Below are positions 52,561-64,000 of a stretch of 64,000 nucleotides of DNA, piece after piece. Source of the DNA: Paraphysoderma sedebokerense (Eukaryota > Blastocladiomycota > Physodermatomycetes > Physodermatales > Physodermataceae); contig JAHLJZ010000045.1 of assembly GCA_025602915.1 (NCBI GenBank), positions 62,001 through 126,000 on the forward strand, in the 5' to 3' direction. How positions within the stretch are numbered: position 1 is the stretch's first letter; every line of letters begins with the position of its first letter. The position numbers and the translations under genes were made by a program. Under the pieces are notes generated by a model. The model was not told the DNA's origin. It saw nothing but the letters and a program-made list of their open reading frames with translations, and did not search any database.

Positions 52561-55500
52561 ATGAAGCTAGAACTAGCTTTCCTCCGGTACTTCCTACTTG
52601 GGATCGGCTTGTTGGTCGTTCTCAATGTAGCCATCGCTCAGACGGTTACGACGAGTCCGTACTTTCTGAGATCTAGCTATCAATTCAATTTGACTGCGTC
52701 GGATACTGTTATTCTGGAATCGGAAATCAATGCTACCCATGTCACACTTTTGGATTCATCTTTCAGACTTCACACAGTTGGCTACGCTCTACCAGAAGTC
52801 ACGCAAAGTCATACTACTGTCAGTGTATCTGCGGCACTATCTCCTATCTTCAGCGGGAATTGGAGTCTTTCAAGGTTCGTCTATGATTTTGTATTTGATT
52901 TTCGTATCTGGGGTGCATTATTCCTGTGCTTGTTCTGACTTGAAAACAAATGTGCAATAGAGTCGACGCGACTGTCGCAATGAAAGTGCTAGGCAATGGA
53001 ATAGTAGCCATCGCTTCTTATCCTTACGTTTGTAACGGTCGAAATCTTCTTGCTGTCTCATTCCTGAACGGAGTTACCGGTGCCAGTGTTAGCAACATCT
53101 TTGTTGATCCTTGCACATCTGCGGACTTGTGGGCATCAACTTGCCGATCACGCGCGTTTGACGTTCTGTACAAGAACCCGTAAGTCTCTAACTTGATTAG
53201 TCCTACCTTTCGATAAAAATCTCTAATCATTTTCATTAGACGGATCAAAATTTTGCAGCAAGATGCTTCAACCATATTCGTAGGTCTTTACAATCAAGCT
53301 ACAGTTGGCGCCCCTTCGAGCTACTACGTCGTTGCCCGAATTTCCTCCACTGGTGTCAATGGGTACAGGTTGACACACACCAACTCGGGTGGTTCTGCCA
53401 ATGCTATTGTATTCAGCTGCAATGGACCTCAGATATGTATATGGGAAAGTCAAACCGCTGGGTCCATTTTGAGTATGGACACGCTTGGACGCTTGTCAGG
53501 TTTCAGCTCAACGTCCGGAGTCGGTTTCGATCCCGCATTCGTCTCTTTAGATCAAGAGTCAGCATACATGTATCTTCAACCAAACGATTCCTCTTCATTC
53601 GTGTTTTATCGAAGATCTTTAAATGGTACCGAGGTGACAAGACGGATACCATACACGATCAATTATCCCCACATTGGTAATACTCATATGACGACGTGGG
53701 GATTCCCTGTTCAGCTCAGGACCCACGTTCATGCCGGGTTTACTACACGATTAAACAGTTCGTTGGGATTAAACACCGCAAACACCGATATCGTCCTTGG
53801 AATGTTCTCCACTTCCGCGGGTGAACACCCATCCAGAGCGATTTTTTCGACTGTTGGGACCGATATACTAAGCTCGTTCATTCATCATCAAAATGGATCC
53901 TACTTGCTTGCGGGTACTACAGACGGAAATATTCAATCAACAACCGCAACATCTGCAAGGAGCGCATTCCTTGCTTATATGCAGCGCTTTGCCATGACGG
54001 CGTTCCAGTCCTCGACCCCGACCCCCCTCCGAATTTCCTCGCCACGCGAATTCTGTTTTTCTATCAATACAACGGACCTCGCTGGCTTGCCGACAGTACT
54101 TGCTGGTGGAAGAACATGTGACACTGTTCGCAGACAAAATAATAATCCTCACTGGTATTGTGCTACACCTCCTGCAGGCGTTGGGAGTGAGTAATGGACT
54201 TAATTATTTGTCATCTTTCGCTCCCATTTGCTAACTAATTATTCGTAAAATAGATGTGGAAATAATAGCTACCTGGGATACGCTTCCTCATAGACCTTCC
54301 GTTTCTTGGCCCCTGTCATTACCTGTTCGTTATGATGATCCAGTTATCACAGCAGCGTCACCTACCACTGGATCAATCGGTAATGTTGCTTTATGTAGAG
54401 TTCATACACGCGCAAACACATCGGACTAACACATGTTTCTGCTCAAATTTACAGCTGGGTTTAACATCAACATTACTGCTACCAATCTTGGTTTGGCTGG
54501 TGTAGATCCTGTGTCTGTTATGATTGGAAACTTGAGTTGTCAGAATGTGGTACAACTGAGTGCTAATCTAATCAGCTGCCGAGTTCCCCAAGGTTGTTTT
54601 ATTATGGTATCCAAAGACTTCTTTTTAAAGAATTAATCAGTTTGTTGCAGGTGCTAATCTCGGAACTGCGGCGGTCGTGGTAACAACTGCTCCTGGCATT
54701 AACAGCAGTAGTTCCTCTAACGTCAGCTTGACTTATGCAAGTCCAATCTTGACATCGGTCAGCCCTGCGGTTCTAACATCCAATTCGATCTTTATAATAC
54801 GGTTTGTAATTTTGAACCCAGTCGCGCTTTTCAATAGGATTACGATCTAACATTAATCCGCATAGGGGACAAAATTTCGGAGACTGCCAGACCATTTCCC
54901 CCTGTAATTCCAGTTCGGTCAGAATTAATGTTGGATCCAACCAATGCGGATCCGTTCAACTTCACAACAGCACGCACATTGAATGTATTATGCCAGTTGG
55001 AAGTGGGACAGTTAATGTGTCCGTCACCGTTCTAAATTGGACAACTTCAAATTTACAAGTTTCTTATGAACTACCAGTTATGACATCTTTGAGTCCCAGT
55101 GTAACCAACAGGCTTGATCCAGTAAGTATCATAATGATTGCAAAAGAAAAAAGCGAGATTTCCTGACATTATTTGTATACTACAGGTCATTAATATCACT
55201 GGAACTGGATTCGGTCCATCTTGGTCAGCAAGAAGAGTTTCCCTCGTTGAAGCAGTGTCAGGATCTTTCCGTTCTGACTGTGATTCAGTTGTGTGGATCA
55301 ATACTTCTTTGCTACAATGGTGATTACCATCATTCTTCCCTGACGGCTCCTGAAAAGTTATTTACAGGTGTTCTTCCCCCCAGCATTTTCCAAAATACGC
55401 TACTTCCAACCTTCACTCGTTTCAATGTTTCTGTCATTGTGGAGGGGTTGACAAGTGCCAATCAAGGCAACATTACTCAGCTATACACCAATAATGCTCT

Positions 55501-58500
55501 TCCCCAGGCATTCGCAGATAGCCTTCGAGTCAGACCTGCTCTACCAACTGTCATCAATTTAGACGTTAGAGACAGGGAAGACACTGTTTCAGTAGTCCTC
55601 CTTTCTCTTCCAAGTCATGGAACATTGCACCACTGGAATTCATCCGCTCCCGGAAATATAGGGCAACCAATCAGGACTGTTCCCGCAACGGTCAATCAAG
55701 CATTGATTTTAATTGCGAACAGTACTTTTCAGGGAGCAGATGCATTTAATTTCAGAGCCCGAGATTCTTATGGACAAGGTATTTTGAACATTCTTCACAC
55801 TTTCTAAACGTGTCTAGTCCTAACCCTCTCCTTACAGAATCACCCGTGGTTTCATTTCCACTATCGGCAAACACGGTTCCTTCTTTCGCGAATCAAGATT
55901 ATACCATAAACGAAGATGAAACCCTTGCTATACTCTACCCAAGAGACCTCGAGGATGATGCAATTGGGATTCGCATTATTACATACCCCCCTCAATCCGC
56001 TGCCAGCTTGGACCTGACTTCCTCCGGCCCCAGTTGTTCGACCTTGTTTCTTCCTAATTTCACGGTGGTACCTGTAAAGGACTATTTTGGAGCTTTTGAA
56101 TTCACTGTTCAAACCACAGATGAAGTGGTTAATTGCACTAACGTGAATGCCATCCAACATTGGTCGAACACTCAAATTATAAGAGTGGTTGTAAATCCGG
56201 TGAATGATCTCCCGATTGCTCAAAACGGAAGCATTTCAGTCAATGAAGATACTCCTGTGTCAGTGACTTTCAACATCACGGATGTCGATAACCCTGTCTT
56301 CTTGGTCAGATTGGACAGTATACCTGCCCTCAGTGACGTATCCATAATGCTCCCAAATGGCACTCGGGCTCTGGCAAATAATGTTACTCTCATATCGAAC
56401 GAATCCATTAATGTCATTCCTCGAGCAAATTTCCATGGAGCCATCCGAATCTCCTTTGTGGCAAGCGACACACTTGATCCAAACTCGGCTACATGGTCAC
56501 TTCCCGCTTTCGTTGATATTACATTCATTCCAGTGAATGATTTACCTTCTGCCTTTAACACCAATATCGATATAGCCGAGGATGAATCTAGGATTCTTCA
56601 ATTTAATGCAACTGATGTTGATGGTGATACACTCTTCTTCTACATCAAAACTCTCCCTAATCCTGCTCATGCCAGACTTTTCTGGTCAAATGACTCCACA
56701 AAATTGGCCCAGATAGGCCATATTGTGCATCAAGGAGGCGTGAGAATCCTACCTACTCAGGATTTCAATGGAATCGTCAGTTTTACCTACAAGGTTACTG
56801 ATTTTGTCAATGGTTCCTCCACACATTGGAGCACCCCAATGACTTATTCAATTGAATACAGACCTGAAAATGACAATGTTCAAGTCAGCAATTCATCAGT
56901 TGTTACAGATGAAGACATGCCACTTACAATTACTTTCAATGTTGTTGATGTCGATGGTGATCCAGTAGTTGTCAGAGTAAAGACTCTTCCACCACCAGGG
57001 GCTGCTTCTCTGCACTTTGCAAACAGCTCAAATGTTACAGTTCAAGCTATGCATCTTATTACGGGTAACACTGTAAGATTAGTACCAAAGCCCAATTACA
57101 ATGGTGATTTTGTCTTTGAATTTGATGCAACTGATTCATTTACTGGTGCAACTACAACATGGTCCCACACTTCGTACATCCATGTCAAAGTCAGACCTGT
57201 CAATGACATTCCAATCGCGTCTAACACAACATATACTCAAGAAGAGGATACTATAATTGTAGCATCTTTCGGTGTAACAGATCCAGATAACTGGCCAGTT
57301 GCAGTTCGAATCAGAACTCTTCCACCAACCAGCATCGCCAGGGTTGCTTTGACTAATGGCACTGCTGTAACTCAAAATATGTTACTCCAGTCAACTGATA
57401 CTATTCGAATTATCCCTGTGGTTAATCACAATGGAGTATTTTCAATTGGTTTTGATGCTTCGGATAATGTTACCAGTGGCATTTGGTCAAACACATCATA
57501 CATCAACGTCAGATTCAATCCTGTTAATGACTTGCCCATCGCATTCAACTCAACCATTGCTCAAGATGAGGATACTACAATAGTGGCATCTTTCAACGTG
57601 TCTGATCCAGACAACTCACCTGTCACAGTTAGTATTCGAACCTTGCCACCATACAGCGTTGCACGAGTTTTTCGAGCCAACGGTTCCATTCTGACAGAAG
57701 GCGATATCCTCCTATCTACAGACACTATTACAGTGATTCCAGCTCCAGACTACAATGGACAATTTTCAGTTGGCTTCGATGCTTCAGATGATGTTACAAG
57801 TAATTTCTGGTCTGACATTGCATATATCAACATAAGATACAATCCTGTGAATGATCCTCCGGTGACATTTAACTCTACAGTCAGTGGAGATGAGGACACT
57901 ACAATGTCGGTGTCATTCAACGTTACTGATGTTGACAATTGGCCTGTTTCTGTTCGTATTCGAACTCTGCCTCCAACTTCAACCATAAGGGCTGTTCGTG
58001 CCAATGGTAGTAGTCTTACAGAAGGTACCATTCTTCTGTCTACGGATGTTATTACACTTATACCAGCATTAAACTACTATGGACATGTTTCTATTGGCTT
58101 TGATGCTTCTGATAATACCACAGCTAATATCTGGTCCACTATATCATATATCAATGTAAACTACAAGCCTGTAAATGACATTCCTGTTGCAGTTAACAGT
58201 ACTGTAACAGTGCAGGAAGATGCTTCCATTACCATCCCACTCAATATTAATGATGTAGAAAATGATCCACTTGGTGTTCAGATAGTATCACTTCCTCCGT
58301 CTGGCACAGCAAAGCTAATTCTTAGCACAACAGGGGAAGAATTGAAAGTTGGTAGCTACATCAATCTGACGTTGTCATCAGTTATTTTGCAACCAGCAGA
58401 GAACTATCATGGTCATTTTAACTTTGCTTTTGAAGCAACAGATGCATTTATTGGGTCAAATACTCTTTGGTCCAATACAGCCGCCGTTGTGGTAACTGTC

Positions 58501-61500
58501 ACATCCGTAAATGATCTTCCTTCAGCATTCGATACATCAGTTGATAATGCTGAAGATGAATCCAGAGTGCTTCAATTTAATGCCTCTGATATTGACGGCG
58601 ATTCACTCTACTTCAAAATCCATACAACTCCTATTAATACTCAGGCATCACTGGTTTGGTCCAATGACACTACAAAATTGGTAAAACCCGGTGATATTGT
58701 GCCTCAAGGTGGAGTCAGAATTCAACCAGTTGCAAATTTCCATGGAAAAATCAGTTTCAGATATAGTGTGACTGATTTTTTAAACGCTACAAGCACTTAT
58801 TGGAGTGATGCGTTCTTCTACAATATTGAATACAAGCCCCAAAATGACGAGGTTGAAGTTTACAACTCAACCTATATTGTCAATGAAGATACCACTTTCA
58901 CAATTAATTTTAATGTAACCGATGTGGATGATGATGGTCCTATTGTTATCAGATTAAAATCTCTTCCAGCACACAATGCAGCTAGATTACACTTTACCAA
59001 TAGCTCAAATAGTTCACCTCAAGTGATGGATTTGATTACAGATAACACTCTAAGAGTAGTACCGATGCCGAATTACAATGGTGAATTTATCGTTGAGTTT
59101 GATGCAACTGATTCATTTACAGGGGTTTCTACGTTGTGGTCACCAACAGCCTATATACATGTGAAATACACACCTGTGAATGACGTGCCAGTTACACACA
59201 ACTCCAGTTACGAAGTGAATGAAGATAATGTGTTGAGTGAGATGTTGATAACTGGCCAGTGACTGTTCGCCTCTTATCACTCCCTCCCTCCTCAGTTGCA
59301 GAAATTCTCTCAGCTGGTGGCTCTTCCCTCCAAGTTGGTTCAATTGTCAGTTCATCTGACAGTATTTCCATCAGGCCTGTCCTTAATTTCAATGGGCAAA
59401 TTGTCATTAGTTTTGATGCCACTGACATGTTGAATGGTTCATCTACACTATGGTCAAATGCATCATCAATTAGTATCAAATATAATCCTGTAAATGACAT
59501 TCCTGTTGCACTCGACACAACTGTAACAGTACAGGAAGATGCTTCTATTGCCATCCCATTTAATGTTACTGATGGGGAAAGTGACCCACTTGGTGTTAGG
59601 ATAGTGTCACTTCCTCCATCTGGCACAGCAAAGCTGATCCTTAGCACAACAGGTGAAGAATTGGAAGTGGGTAGCTACATCAATCTGACAGTATCTTCAG
59701 TTATGGTGCGACCGGTGCCAAACTATCATGGTCATTTTAACTTTGCTTTTGAAGCAACAGATGCATTTATTGGGTCAAATACTCTTTGGTCCAATACAGC
59801 CGCCGTTGTGGTAACTGTCACATCCGTAAATGATCTTCCTTCAGCATTCGATACATCAGTTGATAATGCTGAAGATGAATCCAGAGTGCTTCAATTTAAT
59901 GCCTCTGATATTGACGGCGATTCACTCTACTTCAAAATCCATACAACTCCTATTAATACTCAGGCATCACTGGTTTGGTCCAATGACACTACAAAATTGG
60001 TAAAACCCGGTGATATTGTGCCTCAAGGTGGGGTAAGACTTCTGCCGGCTGCAAATTTCCGTGGAAAAATCAGCTTTACATACAGTGTGACCGATTTTGT
60101 AAATGGAGCAGGCACTCATTGGAGGGGTCCGTTCTTCTACAATATTGATTACAAGCCCCAAAATGACCAGGTCCAAGCTTACAACTCCACCTATATTGTT
60201 AATGAAGATACCATTCTCACAATTTCATTCAATGTGACTGATGCCGATGAAGATGATTTGTATGTCAAAATTAAGGACATACCAGCATCCAGTATTGCTA
60301 AATTGACATTAAGTAATGGATCTGTCATCTCTATGAATGGAACTATTATTCCAGCAGCAACCCAATTAATTATCAGGCCAGCAAATAACTATTTTGGCAC
60401 ATTGGAATTTAGTTTCTTATCCACTGACAACTACGGAATGCCAAATACCAGCTGGACATCTAAAAATTGGGTCAAAGTCACATATACCCCAGTGAATGAC
60501 ATCCCTCTTGTCTTTAATAGCAGTTACACTATTCTAGAAGATACTTCGGCTTCAATTTATTTCAATGTTAGTGACATTGACAATGATCAACTTGTTGTAA
60601 GACTGACTTCAATGCCTCCATCATCTGTTGCTCAATTCTTTGTACCCGGACAATCTACACCAATTTCGATTGGCCAGCACATCTCCACTGATCACATTAC
60701 CGTTGTTCCAGCAAGTAACTTTGCTGGGGAATTTAATGTCAGCTTTGAGACATCAGATTCCAGAAGTTCACAGAACATGCAGTGGTTTGGTCCAGGGCAT
60801 ATCTCTGTTGCAGTGACTCCACTCAATGATCCACCAACAGTAAAGAATGTTGTAGTGGCCTTTCCACAGCAATCTTCTGAAGTTCCAATAGACCTTATTG
60901 GTGAAGATGCAGAGAATGATGTGTTGACCTTCTTGATTGACTCACTTCCAGAAGTAGGTGTATTGTTGGCGAAAGGGGACTTTAACACATCCACTAATTC
61001 ATGGAACTATTTTAGAATAACTAAGGCCCCATTTATGTTGGCTCCTGGTGATTCCTCAGTTATTTTCCGAAGTCCTCCAGCACAAGGCAGTTCAAGAAAT
61101 GTAATGTTCCTTTACAGTGCATTTGATGGAGTGAACTATTCAATTAATAATGCCTCAGTTGCGATAACTACTCCACAATCAACACCATTCCTTGACAGGA
61201 GTGGCTTAAATTTGAATGTACTTGAGGACACAGAAGCCACATTCAATTTGAACTTCAACAATGTGAATCCCAACCACACATTCACAGTTACCATCTCCAA
61301 TTTGGAAATAAATGGGTCACTCATTGACATGGCATCTCAAGGTCAGAGACAACTAGTTAGAGATTCAAGGTTGTCAGGACCACCATATATTGTCAAATAT
61401 ATTCCTTCACGAAATTTCTTCAGCTCAACACCAAGCACTTTTCAGCTCGTAGCTCTTAACATTGTTCATGGTCCCTTCAATGTCATTGAAACTATCAGAT

Positions 61501-64000
61501 TCCCTGTCATGCCAGTCAATGATCCTCCTGTCATTAAGTGCCCAACAGGACCTCTCCTATTACCAACTGATCAACTTCAATCAAATGATACAGAAATGCC
61601 TATCTTCATTGATGCTTCTGATGCAGATGATTCATCTGTATTAACATTCACTCTAACTGTTCCAAGAAAAGGGTTTTTAAAAGAAGGCAACACCAACAGA
61701 ATACTTTCCGATGGTTCTCGCTTCTCTAATCCAAATTTAATCTTCAAAGCAAATTCATCTGGGGGTGGTTTGCCATATGCAAATTTTACCATACAAGTAG
61801 CTGATCAGCTGAACAGTTCGTCTAACCCATGCACATTTGTTCTGTCTTATAATTGTCCTACTGGTAGGAGTCTATTATAAACCTCAACGACTATAAGTCT
61901 GCTAATTCTAACCAACCTTTTCATCACTCTCCAGGCACATACAATAATACAATATCTAACAGTGGTCCAATCTGTATTTTGTGCCCACCTGGATACAGTT
62001 GTGAAACAGGGGAGATTATAGATAATAGAAAGAAAGGGCAATGGACAATCAATGAGAATACAAGTTTACCATGCTACCCTGTAAGTAATTTGATCTTCAG
62101 TGATTTTGTATCTGTTTTTTTTCCACAGTCATACTCACACAATATTTATATCATATAGCAAGAAGCTTGTACAGGTTCATTGCAGCAACCATGCTCTATT
62201 GGCTATAAAGGATTCCGTAAGTTCTTCGTTTTCCACAAAGCTTTCATCCCTATCCCACCATCTCTTAATAATTCCTAAAACATTGTCACTTTCTAGGCTG
62301 TGGTGAATGTACAAAAGATCATTACCGACATAACATGAGGTGTTACTCATGCCAGAACCAACCCGAAATTCTGCAATTGGCCGTTTTTGTTGTCAGTTTG
62401 ATGTGTCTAATGGGACTCTTCATTATAGTTCTTCCAGCTCATGCAGTAACCAGGTAACTAATTGATTCTCATCACCTCATTTTTGACCATAATTTAACCA
62501 TTCAATTAATTCTATTAGCACCGGTGCATCTGTCACTATTATCAGCTTTCTCCAAGTCATTACTATTTTTAGTCCCACATTTTCTTCTATCTTGCAATCT
62601 ACATTCGCACAGCTCAACGTGATTTTGCTTGATATTGGACTAATTGCACCTGAATGTCTTCTGAAAACAATAGATTTTGGTGTCAAAGAAAAGTTACTTG
62701 CTTTCCTTTTCCTACCTGTGATCTCCATCATCTGTATATTGTTCGGCTTTATGATTCGCTCCATTTTACAATGTGCTGGCAAAAGACTCTTCAAAACAAC
62801 TTCAAATGATGATTTGGTTGCGAAGATCGACGGTCATAATGCAGGTTTAACAGTTAGAAAAATATGGAAGACAGTGATGGTTGCCCTAATGCTATTATAT
62901 TTGCCAATTTCCAAACAATTTTTGCAGTAAGTGCCCTTCATATTACCATTGACGTAATGTTAACTATCAAGACTGACAAAAACATTGTCTTAGGATTGCC
63001 AATCTCAGATTAGAGGTAGATGGAAACTATTATCTAGGTATGTCCATAGTGATAAATATTTTGTTGTACACCTGACTTACTCTTTGATACACAGCTGAAC
63101 ATCCCTCTATTCAGTATTTGAGCGCATCATGGTATCAATCTGCCATGTATGCTGTTATTGGTGCTGGGGTTTACATGATTGGAATACCCTTATTCTACAC
63201 CATCTTAATTGTCTTCCTTTCTCAATCAAAAACTCAAACATCCTGGTTGCTTCGAGCAAGGGCTATCGCAAACACTATTCTGGATCCAGAAAACAGTCAG
63301 GTGAAGCCTTCCAACCACTCTATTTTGGTACTGTCAATACTTAAGAGGTTGTCGATCATTATGCTGTTCACCTTCGTCAGGTAACTTAAGTTCTTTTATT
63401 GATTACAGACACTGTGTTGATTTTAACTCCTTGATAATTGCTACTTCTGCATTTTAGGGATCCTCTACTGCAATTGGTCTTCTACAACGTCACCCTTGTT
63501 CTTGAGCTTGCTTATATCATGTGGAATCGGCCGTTTACTTCTAAAGGACTCAATATGTTTGAAGTCTTAGTTGGAGTATCAACACTTTTAATTCTGAACA
63601 CTGATATTGCAAGGATGAACAATTTCTTCAATATTGAAAACATGAAGGAATATCTATCAATGGTCATCCTTTCCCTCATTGGCGTCTGTGTTTTATGCTG
63701 GCTGTATCTTGTTTATAAGGATACATTGAGGAAGCAAAGAAAACAATCAAGAGATCTGACTTCTACTCAGTCTAGATTAAGCAGGGCTTCTGATGCAAGT
63801 GAAGCATTGAGTCAGTTTAAAAATTATGGAGCGCCGGATGATCTTGGTACTGTCTCGACAGCTTACATCGCACGACGTGGGCCGAACGGTGTTACGGGAA
63901 GTTCAAGCTCAATGTCAATTGCTAGTCATCTTAACGAAAGAAAGAATGGTTACCAAGTAGATCAAAGTGAGTTGTCTTTGCAGGAAGCGCCATCATCCCC
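52561..64000 (+). CDS. Giant surface receptor-like protein: TIG domains, tandem Ig/cadherin-like repeats, multi-pass membrane region (3' end outside window)
   Basis: Exons include 52561..52874, 52961..53179, 53240..54186, 54254..54379, 54455..54592, 54651..54801, 54866..55121, from 55186, about 55371..55778, 55838..61863, 61935..62080, 62159..62216 and on past the window end. A signal peptide (YFLLGIGLLVVLNVAIAQ) opens a ~500-residue N-terminal region. IPT/TIG-type folds follow (ITAASPTTGS, TSVSPAVLTSNS, TSLSPSVTN). Then come about 17 tandem repeats of ~90-115 residues with the motif V-N-D-x-P-x-A-x-N ... x-E-D ... F-N-V-T-D-x-D. This is the tandem-95/VCBS-like Ig fold. A Cys-rich segment (CILCPPGYSC, CGECTKDHYR) leads to several membrane helices (LAVFVVSLMCLMGLFIIVL, LLAFLFLPVISIICILFGF and others) and a Ser-rich cytoplasmic tail. 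The frame breaks near 59236. The join at 55319/55371 is one base out for GT-AG. It may be adhesive; ligand unknown. Confidence 0.8.
58402..58712 (+). repeat. 311-bp perfect duplication, copy 1
   Basis: Base-identical by eye to 59721-60031, at an offset of 1319 bp. It covers the end of one Ig-like repeat and most of the next in the giant surface gene. Flanking sequence is similar but diverged. This suggests recent unequal crossing-over or gene conversion. Confidence 0.85.
59721..60031 (+). repeat. 311-bp perfect duplication, copy 2
   Basis: Second copy of the segment at 58402-58712. The sequence just upstream (59505-59720) is a diverged partner of 58190-58401, so the duplicated unit is larger than the identical core. 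Confidence 0.85.

Overview
This is a eukaryotic nuclear window at roughly 40% GC. Genes are dense, and introns are mostly 60-120 bp with GT-AG borders. The gene set points to a zoosporic (flagellated) fungus, of the chytrid or blastocladiomycete kind. Fungal traits are leucine biosynthesis (LEU2/LEU1), a GID4 ubiquitin-ligase receptor and fungal-type Cdc37. Traits usually lost in Dikarya are a triple-doublecortin protein, a UBE2E-type E2, exportin-7 and a cAMP-receptor-like GPCR relic. The species cannot be fixed from the sequence alone. I saw no retroviral, LTR, Polinton or other virus-like element and no recognisable DNA transposon, rRNA or tRNA.

Layout. 0.3-4.1 kb: large disordered protein with propeller-like C-terminal exons (+). 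4.6-6.1: C2H2 zinc-finger factor (-). 7.3-8.0: small unknown protein behind a well-formed promoter (+). 8.8-11.1: triple-DCX protein (+). 11.5-13.6: CTP synthase (+). 13.9-16.2: kynurenine 3-monooxygenase (+). 16.5-18.1: Cdc37 (+). 19.1-20.7: decayed 7TM receptor (-). 21.5-27.4: two divergent members of an unrecognised secreted cysteine-module family. 27.9-28.9: HP1-like chromodomain protein (+). 29.2-30.5: E2 ubiquitin-conjugating enzyme (+). 31.3-35.5: LEU2-LEU1 fusion enzyme (-). 36.1-38.1: mitochondrial carrier (+). 39.3-40.9: third cysteine-module paralogue, frame-broken (-). 41.8-43.2: GID4 (+). 43.9-49.5: exportin-7 (-). 49.7-50.8: Bet3/TRAPPC3 (+). 52.6 to the end: a giant surface protein with TIG domains, tandem Ig/cadherin-like repeats and a multi-pass membrane region, running off the window (+).

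Most genes are unrelated housekeeping functions. The most novel material is the cysteine-module family. Three paralogues share an N-terminal hydrophobic segment and 4-5 tandem ~85-100-residue four-cysteine modules. Each carries a different C-terminal part: Thr-rich mucin-like, ALK-like Gly-rich, or TLDc-like. Signs of fast evolution are an internal module duplication, a 68-bp tandem duplication that changes the reading frame, and two frame breaks in the third copy. The giant receptor-like gene shows similar turnover, with a 311-bp perfect duplication and a frame break. Other notable items are the isopropylmalate dehydrogenase-isomerase fusion, its motif-rich divergent promoter and the GPCR relic.
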